A stretch of 6,745 bases of DNA from Rhodospirillaceae bacterium (GTDB taxonomy: Bacteria; Pseudomonadota; Alphaproteobacteria; Rickettsiales; UBA3002): positions 1 through 6,745 of the forward strand of contig CANHAG010000075.1 in NCBI GenBank assembly GCA_947458525.1. Reading direction: 5' to 3'. Below are positions 1 to 6,745 of the stretch, piece after piece (the first letter of the stretch is position 1; every line of letters starts with the position of its first letter). The translations under genes were made by a program, and so were the position numbers. The notes below the pieces were generated by a model. The model had not been told where the DNA came from and ran no database searches. It saw only the letters and a program-made list of their open reading frames with translations.

Positions 1-1976
1 CGGCGGATCGTGCATCGAAAAAAACGCGCAGCGCGCCGGATACGGAATATAAACGCGGTGGAAAAATGACGATCGCGCAGGCGCTGGGCATGGATGACCA
101 GATCCGCGTGCGCTCGCTCGCTTCGGTGAAACGCCAGCGCGCGAAAGTAGCGAAAAAATCGACCCTCAACCCCTCGTCACAGCAGGAAAAAATCATCCGC
201 GAGGTGATTATTCCCGAAGTGATTTCAGTGCAGGAACTGGCCAACCGTATGGCGGTGCGCACGGTGGATGTGATTAAGGAATTGATGAAACTCGGCACCA
301 TTGCCACCCCGCAACAGGCGATTGATGCGGATACGGCAGAGCTGATCTGCGGCGTGTTCGGCCATAATTTCAAGCGTGTCAGCGAGTCGGATGTGGAGGA
401 GCACCTCGTTCAGCAAGAGGATGTGGATACGGCGCTGATGCACCGTCCGCCGGTTGTCACCATCATGGGGCATGTGGATCACGGTAAAACCTCACTGCTC
501 GACGCGCTGCGCCAGACAGATGTGGTCTCGGGCGAAGCCGGGGGAATCACTCAGCATATCGGCGCCTATCAGGTGCAGGTGAAAGACGGCCAGAAAGTCA
601 CCTTCCTCGACACGCCCGGCCATGAAGCCTTCACCGCCATGCGCGCCCGCGGCGCGAAAGTGACGGATATTGTAGTGCTGGTGGTGGCGGCGGATGATGG
701 CATCATGCCGCAGACGGTGGAAGCCATTCACCACGCGAAAGCAGCCGGGGTGCCGATTATCGTGGCGATCAATAAAATTGATAAGCCGGGGGCGGATGCC
801 AACAGAGTAAAAACCGCGCTGATGAGCCATGAGCTTGTGGCCGAAGAATTTGGCGGCGAAGTGATGATGGTGGAAGTCTCCGCCAAAGAAAAACGCAATC
901 TTGATAAGCTGCTTGAATCCATTCTGCTGCAGGCCGAAGTGATGGATCTGAAAGCCAACCCCGACCGCCGGGCAACCGGTGCGGTGGTGGAGTCGCGCGT
1001 GGATCGCGGGCGCGGTGTGGTGGCGACCCTGCTGGTGCAGCGCGGCACGCTTAAAACCGGGGATATTGTGGTGGCGGGTTCGGCCTATGGCCGCGCGCGC
1101 GCCATTCATGACGATCACGGCCAGGAAATTGAAATGGCCGCCCCCAGCCAGCCGGTGGAGATTTTAGGGCTGGATCAGGCACCCGAAGCAGGCGATGAGT
1201 TCTCCGTTGCTGAAAACGAAAAAGCCGCGCGCGATATTGTGGAGTACCGCCGCGATAAAGAGAAAAAACGTCTGGCACTGGCCACCGCAAAATCGCTTGA
1301 TCAGTTATTTACCGCCGCCAGCAAGGACGCCATCAAGGAACTGGCCATCATCGTGAAGTCGGATGTACATGGCTCGGCGGAAGCGATTGTTGCCTCGCTT
1401 GCAAAATTTGACAGTGACGAGGTGAAGGTCAAAATCATCCATAGCGGTGTGGGTGCAATAACCGAGTCTGACGTTGGCCTCGCCCAGACGACGGGCGCTA
1501 TCATCATCGGCTTTAACGTGCGCGCCATGCCCAAAGCCAAGGAAGTAGCGGCGGCGCAGAAGGTGGATATCCGCTATTACTCGATCATCTATAATCTGAT
1601 TGATGATATCAAAGCCGCACTTTCCGGCCTGCTCTCGCCCGAACTGCGCGAGGATTTCATCGGCTATGCCGAGATTCGTGAAGTGTTCAATATCACCAAA
1701 GTCGGCAAGGTGGCAGGCTGCATGGTGACGGACGGGGTGGTCAAACGCGGCGCGAAAGTGCGCCTGCTGCGCGATAACGTGGTGATTCACGAGGGTACGC
1801 TCAAAACGCTCAAGCGCTTCAAGGACGAGGTGAAGGAAGTCAAATCCGGCTTTGAGTGCGGCATGGCGTTTGAACATTACGACGATATCCGCAGCGGCGA
1901 TATGATTGAATGTTTTGAGGTGCAATCCATCGCCCGTTCGGTCGAGGCCAAAGCACAACCGGCCGCCCAGGCATAG
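1..1976 (+). CDS. infB: Translation initiation factor IF2 (5' end outside window)
   Basis: IF2 is the cytoplasmic GTPase that brings initiator fMet-tRNA to the 30S subunit and promotes 50S joining. The frame is open from base 3, so 21 codons precede the ATG at 66; that ATG is internal and the true start lies left of the window. Counting from it: an IF2 N-domain helical module at about 50-115 (begins [11 protein letters not shown]), then the G domain with G1 GHVDHGKT (135-142), G2 GGITQH (159-164), G3 DTPGH (182-186), G4 NKID (236-239) and G5 SAK (272-274). Domain II follows at about 300-390, domain III at about 420-520, and the C-terminal fMet-tRNA-binding domain ends near 625 with the [13 protein letters not shown] segment. 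All GTPase motifs are intact. The stop is TAG at 1974-1976. rbfA follows after 46 bases (34 if its GTG is used), as is usual for this operon. Identification is very secure; only the length of the N-terminal extension is unknown. Confidence 0.98.
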   Translation, partial: ADRASKKTRSAPDTEYKRGGKMTIAQALGMDDQIRVRSLASVKRQRAKVAKKSTLNPSSQQEKIIREVIIPEVISVQELANRMAVRTVDVIKELMKLGTIATPQQAIDADTAELICGVFGHNFKRVSESDVEEHLVQQEDVDTALMHRPPVVTIMGHVDHGKTSLLDALRQTDVVSGEAGGITQHIGAYQVQVKDGQKVTFLDTPGHEAFTAMRARGAKVTDIVVLVVAADDGIMPQTVEAIHHAKAAGVPIIVAINKIDKPGADANRVKTALMSHELVAEEFGGEVMMVEVSAKEKRNLDKLLESILLQAEVMDLKANPDRRATGAVVESRVDRGRGVVATLLVQRGTLKTGDIVVAGSAYGRARAIHDDHGQEIEMAAPSQPVEILGLDQAPEAGDEFSVAENEKAARDIVEYRRDKEKKRLALATAKSLDQLFTAASKDAIKELAIIVKSDVHGSAEAIVASLAKFDSDEVKVKIIHSGVGAITESDVGLAQTTGAIIIGFNVRAMPKAKEVAAAQKVDIRYYSIIYNLIDDIKAALSGLLSPELREDFIGYAEIREVFNITKVGKVAGCMVTDGVVKRGAKVRLLRDNVVIHEGTLKTLKRFKDEVKEVKSGFECGMAFEHYDDIRSGDMIECFEVQSIARSVEAKAQPAAQA

Positions 1977-2008
1977 GGGCAACGTTTCTTCCCGCATGGG
2001 AAAGCCTT

Positions 2009-2015
2009 AGGTGAG
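2009..2015 (+). promoter_or_regulatory. Shine-Dalgarno site deciding the rbfA start
   Basis: AGGTGAG lies 7 bases upstream of the ATG at 2023. It overlaps the alternative GTG codon at 2011, so a ribosome bound here would use the ATG. The GTG has only a weak GGGAAAG (1998-2004) in front of it. This is inference from spacing alone. Confidence 0.55.
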
Positions 2016-2022
2016 TAAAACG

Positions 2023-2406
2023 ATGGAATCAAAAATGCCCAGCCAGCGGCAACTGCGTGTTGGTGAAGAAATCCGCCAGGCGCTGGCGCAGATTTTCGCT
2101 CATGGCGAAACCCATATTCCTGCGCTTGATTCCGGCTCGATTACGGTGTCGGAAGTGCGCATCAGCCCGGATCTCAAAAATGCCACTGTTTATGTCATGC
2201 CGCTGGCGGGGTCGAATAAAGAAACCATCATGGCGGCACTCAAGGAACATACAAGTCGCGTGCGCCATCTGCTCAGCCGCAAGGTGCTGCTGCGTCACCT
2301 GCCGAAATTACTCTTCAAACTCGATACGTCTTACGAGGTGGCAAGCCGCATTCATGAATTGCTCGAATCCGACCGGGTGAAGCGCGATACTGACGATGCG
2401 AACTAG
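2023..2406 (+). CDS. rbfA: 30S ribosome-binding factor RbfA
   Basis: RbfA is a small KH-fold assembly factor that binds the 30S subunit near the 5' end of 16S rRNA during late maturation and is needed for efficient 16S processing, notably in the cold. The 127-residue product has the family pattern. Near the N-terminus is SQRQLRVGEEIRQALAQI, followed by the strand ITVSEVRISPDLKNATVYVMPL and the helix and strand HTSRVRHLLSRKVLLRHLPKLLFKLD, with the usual charged tail. The start is taken at ATG 2023 because AGGTGAG is well spaced before it; the in-frame GTG at 2011 would add MSKT, and an ATG at 2035 is also possible. It sits directly after infB, and its last 11 bases overlap the start of truB, so the two are probably translationally coupled. 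Length and context are typical. Confidence 0.95.
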   Translation: MESKMPSQRQLRVGEEIRQALAQIFAHGETHIPALDSGSITVSEVRISPDLKNATVYVMPLAGSNKETIMAALKEHTSRVRHLLSRKVLLRHLPKLLFKLDTSYEVASRIHELLESDRVKRDTDDAN

Positions 2407-3538
2407 GCGCTGTGTAGATGGCTGGATCAATCTCCATAAGCCCGCAGGGATAACGTCTGCCGATGCTGTGGCGCGGGTGAAGCGCCTTATCCGCCCGGAA
2501 AAAATCGGCCATGCGGGCACGCTGGATCCGCTCGCCACCGGCATGTTACCACTGGCGCTGGGCGAGGCGACCAAATGCGTGCCACTTCTGATGGACGCGA
2601 AAAAAACCTATCATTTCAGTGTTACGTTTGGTGAGCGCCGCACCACGGATGATGCGGAGGGCGACGTGGTGGCAACGAGTGATGTGGTGCCCACGGCAGA
2701 GCAAATCCGCGCCATTCTACCGGAGTTTACTGGCGAGATTCTACAGACCCCGCCCGCCTATTCTGCCATCAAGCAGGGCGGCCAGCGTGCCTATGCGCTG
2801 GCGCGGGCAGGGCAGGAGGTGGTGCTTACCCCTCGCAAGGTGATAGTCCATGCGCTGGAACTGGTGACGGCGGAGTATCATTCGTTCCCTAACCTCCCCC
2901 TTGAGGGGGGAGGTCGCGCTACCACTGAAAGTGGTGGGGCGGGTGGGGGTGAGGTAGTGTCTTATTCCGCCTACAGCCACCCCCACGGCGCGGGCTTCGC
3001 TGCGCTTGCCCTTGCCCGCCCCCCCCTCAAGGGGGAGCAGGGATATAAGGTGGAGCAGTCTGTAACCGCCCATTTCATCGCCACCGTTGGCAAAGGCACC
3101 TATATACGCTCGCTCGGGCGCGATATTGCTCAGGCGCTCGGCTCAGAGGCCTATATCAGCCGCCTGCACCGGGCGGCGGTCGGGGCATTCCATGAAACCA
3201 ATGCGATTTCGCTGGATTTTCTGGAAAAATCTGCGCATAGTCCCGCCGACTTTGAGGGGGGGAGCCCCTCCTGGTTGCTGCCCACCCACGCCGCGCTGGA
3301 CGACATCCCGGCCGTGACGATCGGGGGCAGTGAGTGGCAGAAGCTTCGCCACGGTCATGGGTTTACCCTGTCCACTCCCGTTTCGCCCGCAGCCATGGTA
3401 GGTGTGTTCTACCGGGATGTTCTGGTGGCGCTAGGGGAGAGTGACGGTGCCATGATCCGCCCGAAGCGGCTGCTGAATGTGATTCATGAACCCCCGATGT
3501 CGCATGGAGAGAAACATGACGATTACCGCCGAGCGTAA
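2396..3538 (+). CDS. truB: tRNA pseudouridine-55 synthase TruB with an in-frame palindromic insertion
   Basis: TruB isomerises U55 in the T-loop of nearly all tRNAs to pseudouridine. The 380-residue product opens with the family signature [13 protein letters not shown] (9-21). The catalytic motif [11 protein letters not shown] is at 41-51 with Asp44 as the nucleophile. Further conserved blocks are [20 protein letters not shown] (71-90), [15 protein letters not shown] (119-133), [13 protein letters not shown] (232-244) and a C-terminal PUA-like part ending near [10 protein letters not shown] (353-362). The ATG overlaps the last codons of rbfA by 11 bases and has no good Shine-Dalgarno, which suggests coupling. 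The protein is longer than the usual figure of about 300-320 residues because residues about 162-218 form a Gly/Pro-rich, low-complexity segment encoded by two inverted palindromic repeats. It falls where ordinary TruB has a short turn between two strands, before the KGTYIRS block. The frame and all catalytic motifs are preserved, so the enzyme is probably still active. The C-terminus overlaps rpsO by 23 bases. Confidence 0.96.
   Translation: MRTRRCVDGWINLHKPAGITSADAVARVKRLIRPEKIGHAGTLDPLATGMLPLALGEATKCVPLLMDAKKTYHFSVTFGERRTTDDAEGDVVATSDVVPTAEQIRAILPEFTGEILQTPPAYSAIKQGGQRAYALARAGQEVVLTPRKVIVHALELVTAEYHSFPNLPLEGGGRATTESGGAGGGEVVSYSAYSHPHGAGFAALALARPPLKGEQGYKVEQSVTAHFIATVGKGTYIRSLGRDIAQALGSEAYISRLHRAAVGAFHETNAISLDFLEKSAHSPADFEGGSPSWLLPTHAALDDIPAVTIGGSEWQKLRHGHGFTLSTPVSPAAMVGVFYRDVLVALGESDGAMIRPKRLLNVIHEPPMSHGEKHDDYRRA
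2887..2951 (+). repeat. Palindromic element, copy 1 (forward)
   Basis: The copy runs from CCCT to the GTGGGGGTG box and spans 65 bases. It contains a perfect 9-bp stem ACCTCCCCC/GGGGGAGGT (2892-2900 with 2906-2914, loop TTGAG). A second stem, ACCACT/AGTGGT, lies at 2921-2926 with 2930-2935 (loop GAA). The layout is a conserved outer hairpin, a variable inner hairpin and a conserved box. In the truB frame it reads as a Gly-rich peptide containing [16 protein letters not shown]. Confidence 0.75.
2978..3042 (-). repeat. Palindromic element, copy 2 (inverted)
   Basis: Read on the minus strand, this copy has the same plan and the same 65-base span as copy 1: CCCT, then the identical 17-base arm, a different inner segment of 34 bases, then GTGGGGGTG. 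Its inner part carries its own stem, GCGGGC/GCCCGC, in place of ACCACT/AGTGGT. The outer hairpin is CCCCC-TCAA-GGGGG (3022-3035). In the truB frame it reads [12 protein letters not shown] at its right end. Confidence 0.7.
3505..3509 (+). promoter_or_regulatory. Shine-Dalgarno site for rpsO
   Basis: GGAGA lies just upstream of the ATG at 3516, with 7 bases between GGAG and the start. It is inside the truB coding sequence. It supports ATG 3516 over the in-frame ATG at 3486, which would add ten residues foreign to S15. Confidence 0.75.
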
Positions 3539-3785
3539 AAAAATTGTGGTGAAGGAACACGCAACTGCCAAGGGCGATACTGGTTCGCCGGAAGTGCAGG
3601 TGGCACTGCTCACCGAGCGTATCAATAACCTCACCGAGCATTTCAAAAGCCACGTGAAAGATCACCATTCGCGCCGCGGGCTGATTAAAATGGTCAGCAC
3701 CCGCCGCCGTTTGCTCGATTATCTCAAGCGCAAAGATGCGGATCGTTACAATGCGCTTATCAGCAAGCTCGGCTTGCGTAAGTAA
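3516..3785 (+). CDS. rpsO: Small ribosomal subunit protein S15
   Basis: S15 binds the three-way junction of helices 20-22 in the central domain of 16S rRNA, is an early assembly protein of the 30S platform and contributes to an intersubunit bridge. The product is 89 residues, exactly the common bacterial length. It has the family pattern: [12 protein letters not shown], then the conserved loop [36 protein letters not shown] with the rRNA-contacting His/Ser/Arg cluster, and the C-terminal helix ending [27 protein letters not shown]. It starts within the last 23 bases of truB, in another frame, and is followed at once by an intrinsic terminator. S15 represses its own mRNA in several bacteria. 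Any such control structure here would have to lie in the 3' end of truB, and I could not define one. Confidence 0.98.
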   Translation: MTITAERKKIVVKEHATAKGDTGSPEVQVALLTERINNLTEHFKSHVKDHHSRRGLIKMVSTRRRLLDYLKRKDADRYNALISKLGLRK

Positions 3786-3796
3786 GGAAGACAGAT

Positions 3797-3833
3797 CACC
3801 CCGCGTTACGCACCCACCGCGGGGTGGTTTTTT
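3797..3833 (+). terminator. Rho-independent terminator after rpsO
   Basis: A 9-bp GC-rich stem, CACCCCGCG (3797-3805) with CGCGGGGTG (3818-3826), has a 12-base loop and is followed after one base by six T residues (3828-3833). It lies 11 bases after the rpsO stop. It should end most transcripts of the infB-rbfA-truB-rpsO unit, so pnp is expressed either by read-through or from its own promoter, as known for rpsO-pnp in E. coli. Confidence 0.9.
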
Positions 3834-3850
3834 ACAGGAATGTGGGAGCA

Positions 3851-3868
3851 ACAGACTTTCCCGTCTGT
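3851..3868 (+). other. Stem-loop in the pnp leader
   Basis: The sequence is a perfect 6-bp stem ACAGAC/GTCTGT with loop TTTCCC, with possible further pairing of the flanking CA and TG through a small bulge. It lies in the 97-base gap between the rpsO terminator and pnp. In enterobacteria pnp mRNA is autoregulated through an RNase III-cleaved leader stem, but this hairpin is much shorter, so a shared role is only a possibility. It is not followed by a T tract in the right position to act as a terminator. Confidence 0.4.
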
Positions 3869-3918
3869 GTTGTCGCGGAAGATAGTGTTTTTTGCGGTGG
3901 TGCGGCAGGTGGAGAGAG

Positions 3919-3923
3919 AAGGA
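3919..3923 (+). promoter_or_regulatory. Shine-Dalgarno site for pnp
   Basis: AAGGA is placed 7 bases before the ATG at 3931. It supports that start over the upstream in-frame TTG at 3892, which would add 13 residues unlike any PNPase N-terminus. Confidence 0.75.
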
Positions 3924-3930
3924 AAAGACG

Positions 3931-6084
3931 ATGTTTACGATTACTAAAAAGACGATGGAATGGGGCGGGCGTCCGCTCACGATTGAAACGGGCCGCATGG
4001 CGCGTCAGGCCGATGGAGCGGTGCTCGTCACCTACGGCGAAACTGTGGTGCTCTGCGCCGTAACGGCAGCCAAACAGGCCAAGCCGGATATTGATTTCTT
4101 CCCGCTTACGGTCAATTACGTTGAAAAAACCTATTCGGCCGGGAAAATCCCGGGCGGGTTTTTCAAGCGCGAAGGCCGGCCGACCGAGAAAGAAACCCTC
4201 ACCTCGCGGTTGATTGACCGCCCGATTCGCCCGCTTTTTGCGGAAGGTTTCTATAATGAAGTGCAGATTGTCTGCACCGTTATCTCCCACGATATTGAAA
4301 ATGACCCCGATATTGCTGCCATGATTGGCACATCGGCGGCGCTTGCCATTTCCGGCGTACCCTTCATGGGGCCGATTGGTGGCGCGCGCGTGGGGCTGAT
4401 TGACCATCAACTGATTTTGAACCCCACCAAGTCGCAACTGGAAACCAGCGCGCTTGATCTCGTGGTGGCGGGTACCAAAACTTCCGTGCTGATGGTGGAG
4501 TCGCAGGCTCAGGAACTCACCGAAGAGCGCATGCTCGAAGCCGTGATGTTCGGCCATAAACATATGCAGCCGGTGATTGATATGATCGTGGCCTTTGCGG
4601 AAGAATCGGCCAAAGAACCGTGGGATTTCAAACCGGCGGAAGTGCCGGCGGATCTACTCAAAGGCATGAAAAATCTTGCCGAAAAGCCGCTGCGCGAGGC
4701 CTATAAGAAAACCGTGAAGCAGGAGCGCGTCGCCGCGATTGACGCGGTGAAGCAGGCGGTGAAGGAGAAGTTCGTCTCTGAAACGGCGAATGAAAAACTC
4801 GTAGGCTCTCTCTTTAAGAAACTGGAGCAGGACATTGTCCGCACCGCAATCGTAAAAGACCATCAGCGCATTGACGGGCGCGGGCTTGCTGACATCCGCC
4901 CGATTATGTGTGAAGTAGGCGTGCTGCCGCGCACTCACGGCTCCGCACTTTTCACCCGCGGGGAAACTCAGGCACTGGTGGTGACCACGCTTGGCACCTC
5001 GCAGGATGAGCAGTTGATTGATGCGGTGGACGGCGCCTATGATGAGCGCTTCATGCTGCATTATAACTTCCCGCCCTTCTCGGTGGGTGAGGCGTTCCCG
5101 CTGCGTCCGCCCGGCCGCCGCGAGATTGGCCATGGCAAGCTCGCCTGGCGTGCGGTGCGTCCGCTGGTGCCGTCGAAAGATGCCTTCCCCTACACGCTGC
5201 GCATCGTGTCGGAGATTACGGAATCTAACGGCTCGTCCTCGATGGCGACCGTCTGCGGCGCTTCGCTCTCGATGATGGATGCCGGCGTGCCGCTGCCGCG
5301 CCCGATCGCGGGGATCGCCATGGGGCTGATTCTTGAAGGCAAAGATTTTGCCGTGCTTTCGGATATTCTGGGCGATGAAGATCACCTGGGCGATATGGAT
5401 TTCAAAGTGGCCGGTACCGAACGCGGTGTGACCTCACTGCAGATGGATATCAAGATCAACGGCATCACTGAAGAAATCATGAAAGTGGCGCTGACGCAGG
5501 CGAAGCAAGGCCGCACCCATATTCTGGGTGAAATGAGCAAAGCCATGACTGCACCACGCACTGAAATGTCGCTGCGTGCCCCACGCATCACCACGATCAA
5601 GATTGATAAGGATAAGATCCGTGAAGTGATCGGCTCGGGCGGGAAGGTGATTCGCGAAATCACCGAGACGACCGGCACGAAAATCGACATCAGCGATGAC
5701 GGTACAATCAACATCTTCGCGACCACCGGAGAATCCGGCAAGGCCGCGCTGGAGTGGATTCAGTACATCGTCGCGGTGCCGGAGATTGGTAAAATCTATA
5801 CCGGAAAAGTCGTGCGCATTGTGGATTTTGGCGCTTTCGTCAATTTCCTCGGCGCGATGGATGGGCTTGTCCATATCAGTGAAATGGCCGATCACCGCGT
5901 AGAAAAAGTGACCGATATCGTGAAAGAAGGTCAGGAAGTGAAAGTGAAAGTGCTCGATATTGACGATCGCGGCAAGGTGCGCCTGTCGATGAAAGTCGTC
6001 GATCAGGAGACCGGTGCCGATCTTTCCGACCAGTATGAAATGTCGGGCAAGACCATGCGCCGCAAACGCCAAAGCGGCGAGTAA
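3931..6084 (+). CDS. pnp: Polyribonucleotide nucleotidyltransferase (PNPase)
   Basis: PNPase is the phosphorolytic 3'-5' exoribonuclease. It forms a trimeric ring, releases nucleoside diphosphates from mRNA and can act within a degradosome. The 717-residue product has the full family architecture. The first RNase PH core is at about 1-145 and contains [12 protein letters not shown] (78-89) and [11 protein letters not shown] (93-103). An all-helical linker lies at about 230-310. The second RNase PH core is at about 315-545, with RRE (396-398), the phosphate-binding SSS (435-437) in [11 protein letters not shown], and the catalytic aspartates D484 and D490 in [13 protein letters not shown] domain with the GSGGK loop (568-572) and an S1 domain at about 620-690 ([27 protein letters not shown]) follow. 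One segment, EAFPLRPP (387-394), differs from the TGRMG(A/S)P form I associate with many alphaproteobacteria. ATG 3931 is chosen because of the AAGGA before it. The position after rpsO is the ancestral arrangement. Confidence 0.98.
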   Translation: MFTITKKTMEWGGRPLTIETGRMARQADGAVLVTYGETVVLCAVTAAKQAKPDIDFFPLTVNYVEKTYSAGKIPGGFFKREGRPTEKETLTSRLIDRPIRPLFAEGFYNEVQIVCTVISHDIENDPDIAAMIGTSAALAISGVPFMGPIGGARVGLIDHQLILNPTKSQLETSALDLVVAGTKTSVLMVESQAQELTEERMLEAVMFGHKHMQPVIDMIVAFAEESAKEPWDFKPAEVPADLLKGMKNLAEKPLREAYKKTVKQERVAAIDAVKQAVKEKFVSETANEKLVGSLFKKLEQDIVRTAIVKDHQRIDGRGLADIRPIMCEVGVLPRTHGSALFTRGETQALVVTTLGTSQDEQLIDAVDGAYDERFMLHYNFPPFSVGEAFPLRPPGRREIGHGKLAWRAVRPLVPSKDAFPYTLRIVSEITESNGSSSMATVCGASLSMMDAGVPLPRPIAGIAMGLILEGKDFAVLSDILGDEDHLGDMDFKVAGTERGVTSLQMDIKINGITEEIMKVALTQAKQGRTHILGEMSKAMTAPRTEMSLRAPRITTIKIDKDKIREVIGSGGKVIREITETTGTKIDISDDGTINIFATTGESGKAALEWIQYIVAVPEIGKIYTGKVVRIVDFGAFVNFLGAMDGLVHISEMADHRVEKVTDIVKEGQEVKVKVLDIDDRGKVRLSMKVVDQETGADLSDQYEMSGKTMRRKRQSGE

Positions 6085-6091
6085 AGGCAAT

Positions 6092-6135
6092 CCGTCAGCC
6101 CTCATCGCGCGTTTTAACGGTGGTGGGGGCTGCGG
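6092..6135. terminator. Possible bidirectional stem between pnp and zapE
   Basis: In the 54-base gap between the two convergent stop codons, CCG and CAGCCC (6092-6101, with one bulged T) can pair with GGGCTGCGG (6127-6135) around a loop of 25 bases. There is no T run directly after the stem on either strand, so it would be a weak intrinsic terminator at best. No better candidate is visible in the gap. Confidence 0.3.
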
Positions 6136-6138
6136 TTG

Positions 6139-6745
6139 TTAATGATGGGGCAGGGCGAGGTAATGCTCGCTCTGCATCTCAATGAGGCGGGAGACGGTGC
6201 GGGCAAACTCAAAGCTTCCGTCACCGGTTGGATAAATCCCCTCAGGCGAGGTAGCGGCGGAGGCAATCAGCTTCACCCGGTGGTCATAAAGCGCATCAAT
6301 CAGTGTGACAAAACGCTTCGCCTCGTTGCGATGTTCGGGGGTGAGAGCAGGAATTCCCTGCAGTAGCAGCGTATGGCAGACCCGTGCCAGTTCGATATAG
6401 TCGTTCGCTCCAAGCGGCCTTACGCAAAGCTCGCCAAAAGTCAGCCAGCAGATACCGTGATAATGTTTTTCAATCAGCAGCACCCGGCCTTGAATCTGCA
6501 GTTCCAGCGGCTCACTCGCTGCGTTATTGGTCAGGGTCTGCCAGCTGGCGAGTAAAAAATCATCCGCCGCCCCGTCACGCGGAAAAATATAAGTAGTACG
6601 CATGGATTGAAGCTGCATAAGCCGGTAATCATGCTGGCTTTGCAGTTCAAGAATCTCGATTTTTGCTTCCAGCAGATCCACAAATTTCAAGAACTGATCG
6701 CGCTGCAGCCCGCTCTGATAAAGCTCGCGCGGCGGGCGGTTAGAG
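6139..6745 (-). CDS. zapE: ZapE/AFG1-family ATPase, C-terminal part (5' end outside window)
   Basis: This is a P-loop ATPase of the AFG1/LACE1 family. The E. coli member ZapE associates with the division ring and affects FtsZ bundling; the mitochondrial homologues act in protein quality control. About 201 residues are visible and the frame is still open at the right edge, so the TTG at 6690 is not the start. The visible part begins with SNRPPRELYQSGLQRDQFL, the conserved segment after the Walker B region. It continues through WLTFGELCVRPLGANDYIELA, the invariant RNEAKRFVTLIDALYDHRVKL and SAA blocks, and GDGSFEFARTVSRLIEMQS with a conserved arginine pair near the C-terminus. Walker A and B lie outside the window, so ATPase competence cannot be judged. 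The gene converges on pnp and is not part of that operon. The family assignment is secure; a division role in this organism is inferred by homology. Confidence 0.92.
   Translation of the reverse strand, partial: SNRPPRELYQSGLQRDQFLKFVDLLEAKIEILELQSQHDYRLMQLQSMRTTYIFPRDGAADDFLLASWQTLTNNAASEPLELQIQGRVLLIEKHYHGICWLTFGELCVRPLGANDYIELARVCHTLLLQGIPALTPEHRNEAKRFVTLIDALYDHRVKLIASAATSPEGIYPTGDGSFEFARTVSRLIEMQSEHYLALPHH

Larger units (their letters stand above)
2880..3050. mobile_element. Composite palindromic element inserted in truB
   Basis: This segment of about 170 bases interrupts the conserved TruB alignment and is made of two copies of one element facing opposite ways, with 26 bases between them (2952-2977). 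The 17-base arms CTCCCCCTTGAGGGGGG (2894-2910) and CCCCCCTCAAGGGGGAG (3021-3037) are exact reverse complements, and the inner boxes GTGGGGGTG (2943-2951) and CACCCCCAC (2978-2986) are as well. There is no transposase gene, and I could not find a convincing target-site duplication. The length is compatible with an insertion of 57 codons. The limits are estimated from where TruB similarity stops and resumes and are uncertain by some ten bases. It is best described as a REP-like or MITE-like non-autonomous repeat that happens to be readable in the truB frame. Confidence 0.75.

Noticed and set aside
66..68. ATG as the start of infB
   Set aside because: The frame is open to the left edge and the 21 upstream codons read as typical IF2 linker sequence ending KRGGK. 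An internal start giving a short IF2 isoform is conceivable, since GGTGG lies just before it, but nothing else supports it.
1305..1997. Long - strand open frame of 230 codons under infB
   Set aside because: It is a composition-driven shadow of a secure coding gene, His/Arg-rich with no recognisable domain. The similar - strand frames under pnp and at 492-1118 were rejected for the same reason.
1985..2004. Small inverted repeat TTCCC-GCAT-GGGAA between infB and rbfA
   Set aside because: The stem is only 5 bp with no T tract, so it is not a terminator. It is too short to call regulatory.
2741..3073. Open frame of 110 codons on the - strand across the truB insertion
   Set aside because: It exists because the GC-rich palindrome lacks stops on both strands. 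It has no ribosome-binding site and shows no protein family pattern outside the repeat.
3486..3515. ATG at 3486 as the start of rpsO
   Set aside because: It would give a 99-residue S15 with a foreign N-terminus. ATG 3516 gives the standard 89 residues and has GGAGA upstream.
3892..3930. TTG at 3892 as the start of pnp
   Set aside because: It would add 13 residues unlike PNPase, while ATG 3931 has a well-spaced AAGGA.
1..6745. CRISPR arrays, tRNA or rRNA genes, phage or defence genes
   Set aside because: I read both strands for spaced direct repeats, tRNA-like cloverleaf ends and typical motifs and saw none. Coding sequence fills almost the whole window.

Overview
The window is a stretch of bacterial core genome. 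It almost certainly comes from an alphaproteobacterium: the gene order and the protein motifs of IF2, PNPase and the AFG1/ZapE ATPase fit that class. I cannot place the order or genus from the sequence alone. Base composition is moderately GC-rich throughout, and no block looks recently transferred apart from a small palindromic insertion.

The layout, left to right, is the second half of the classical nusA-infB translation/RNA-decay cluster on the + strand. infB (initiation factor IF2, 5' end outside the window) runs to 1976. rbfA (30S maturation factor) follows, and its last codons overlap the start of truB (tRNA pseudouridine-55 synthase). The end of truB overlaps the start of rpsO (ribosomal protein S15) by 23 bases. 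A strong intrinsic terminator follows rpsO at 3797-3833, then a leader of about 100 bases with a small hairpin, then the complete pnp gene (polynucleotide phosphorylase). On the - strand, running towards pnp, is the C-terminal part of a ZapE/AFG1-family ATPase whose 5' end lies beyond the right edge. The cluster links initiation (IF2), small-subunit assembly (RbfA, S15), tRNA modification (TruB) and mRNA turnover (PNPase).

The one clearly unusual structure lies inside truB. About 170 bases (roughly 2880-3050) that have no counterpart in ordinary TruB proteins are inserted in frame between the catalytic core and the conserved KGTYIRSL block. The insert consists of two copies of a short GC-rich palindromic element in opposite orientation, with identical 17-base arms (2894-2910 and 3021-3037) and a shared 9-base inner box. 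It resembles, in principle, the protein-coding palindromic elements known from Rickettsia (RPEs), but its sequence is that of a REP-like repeat. I see no wholly new defence or metabolic system here; the coding repeat is the observation worth following.
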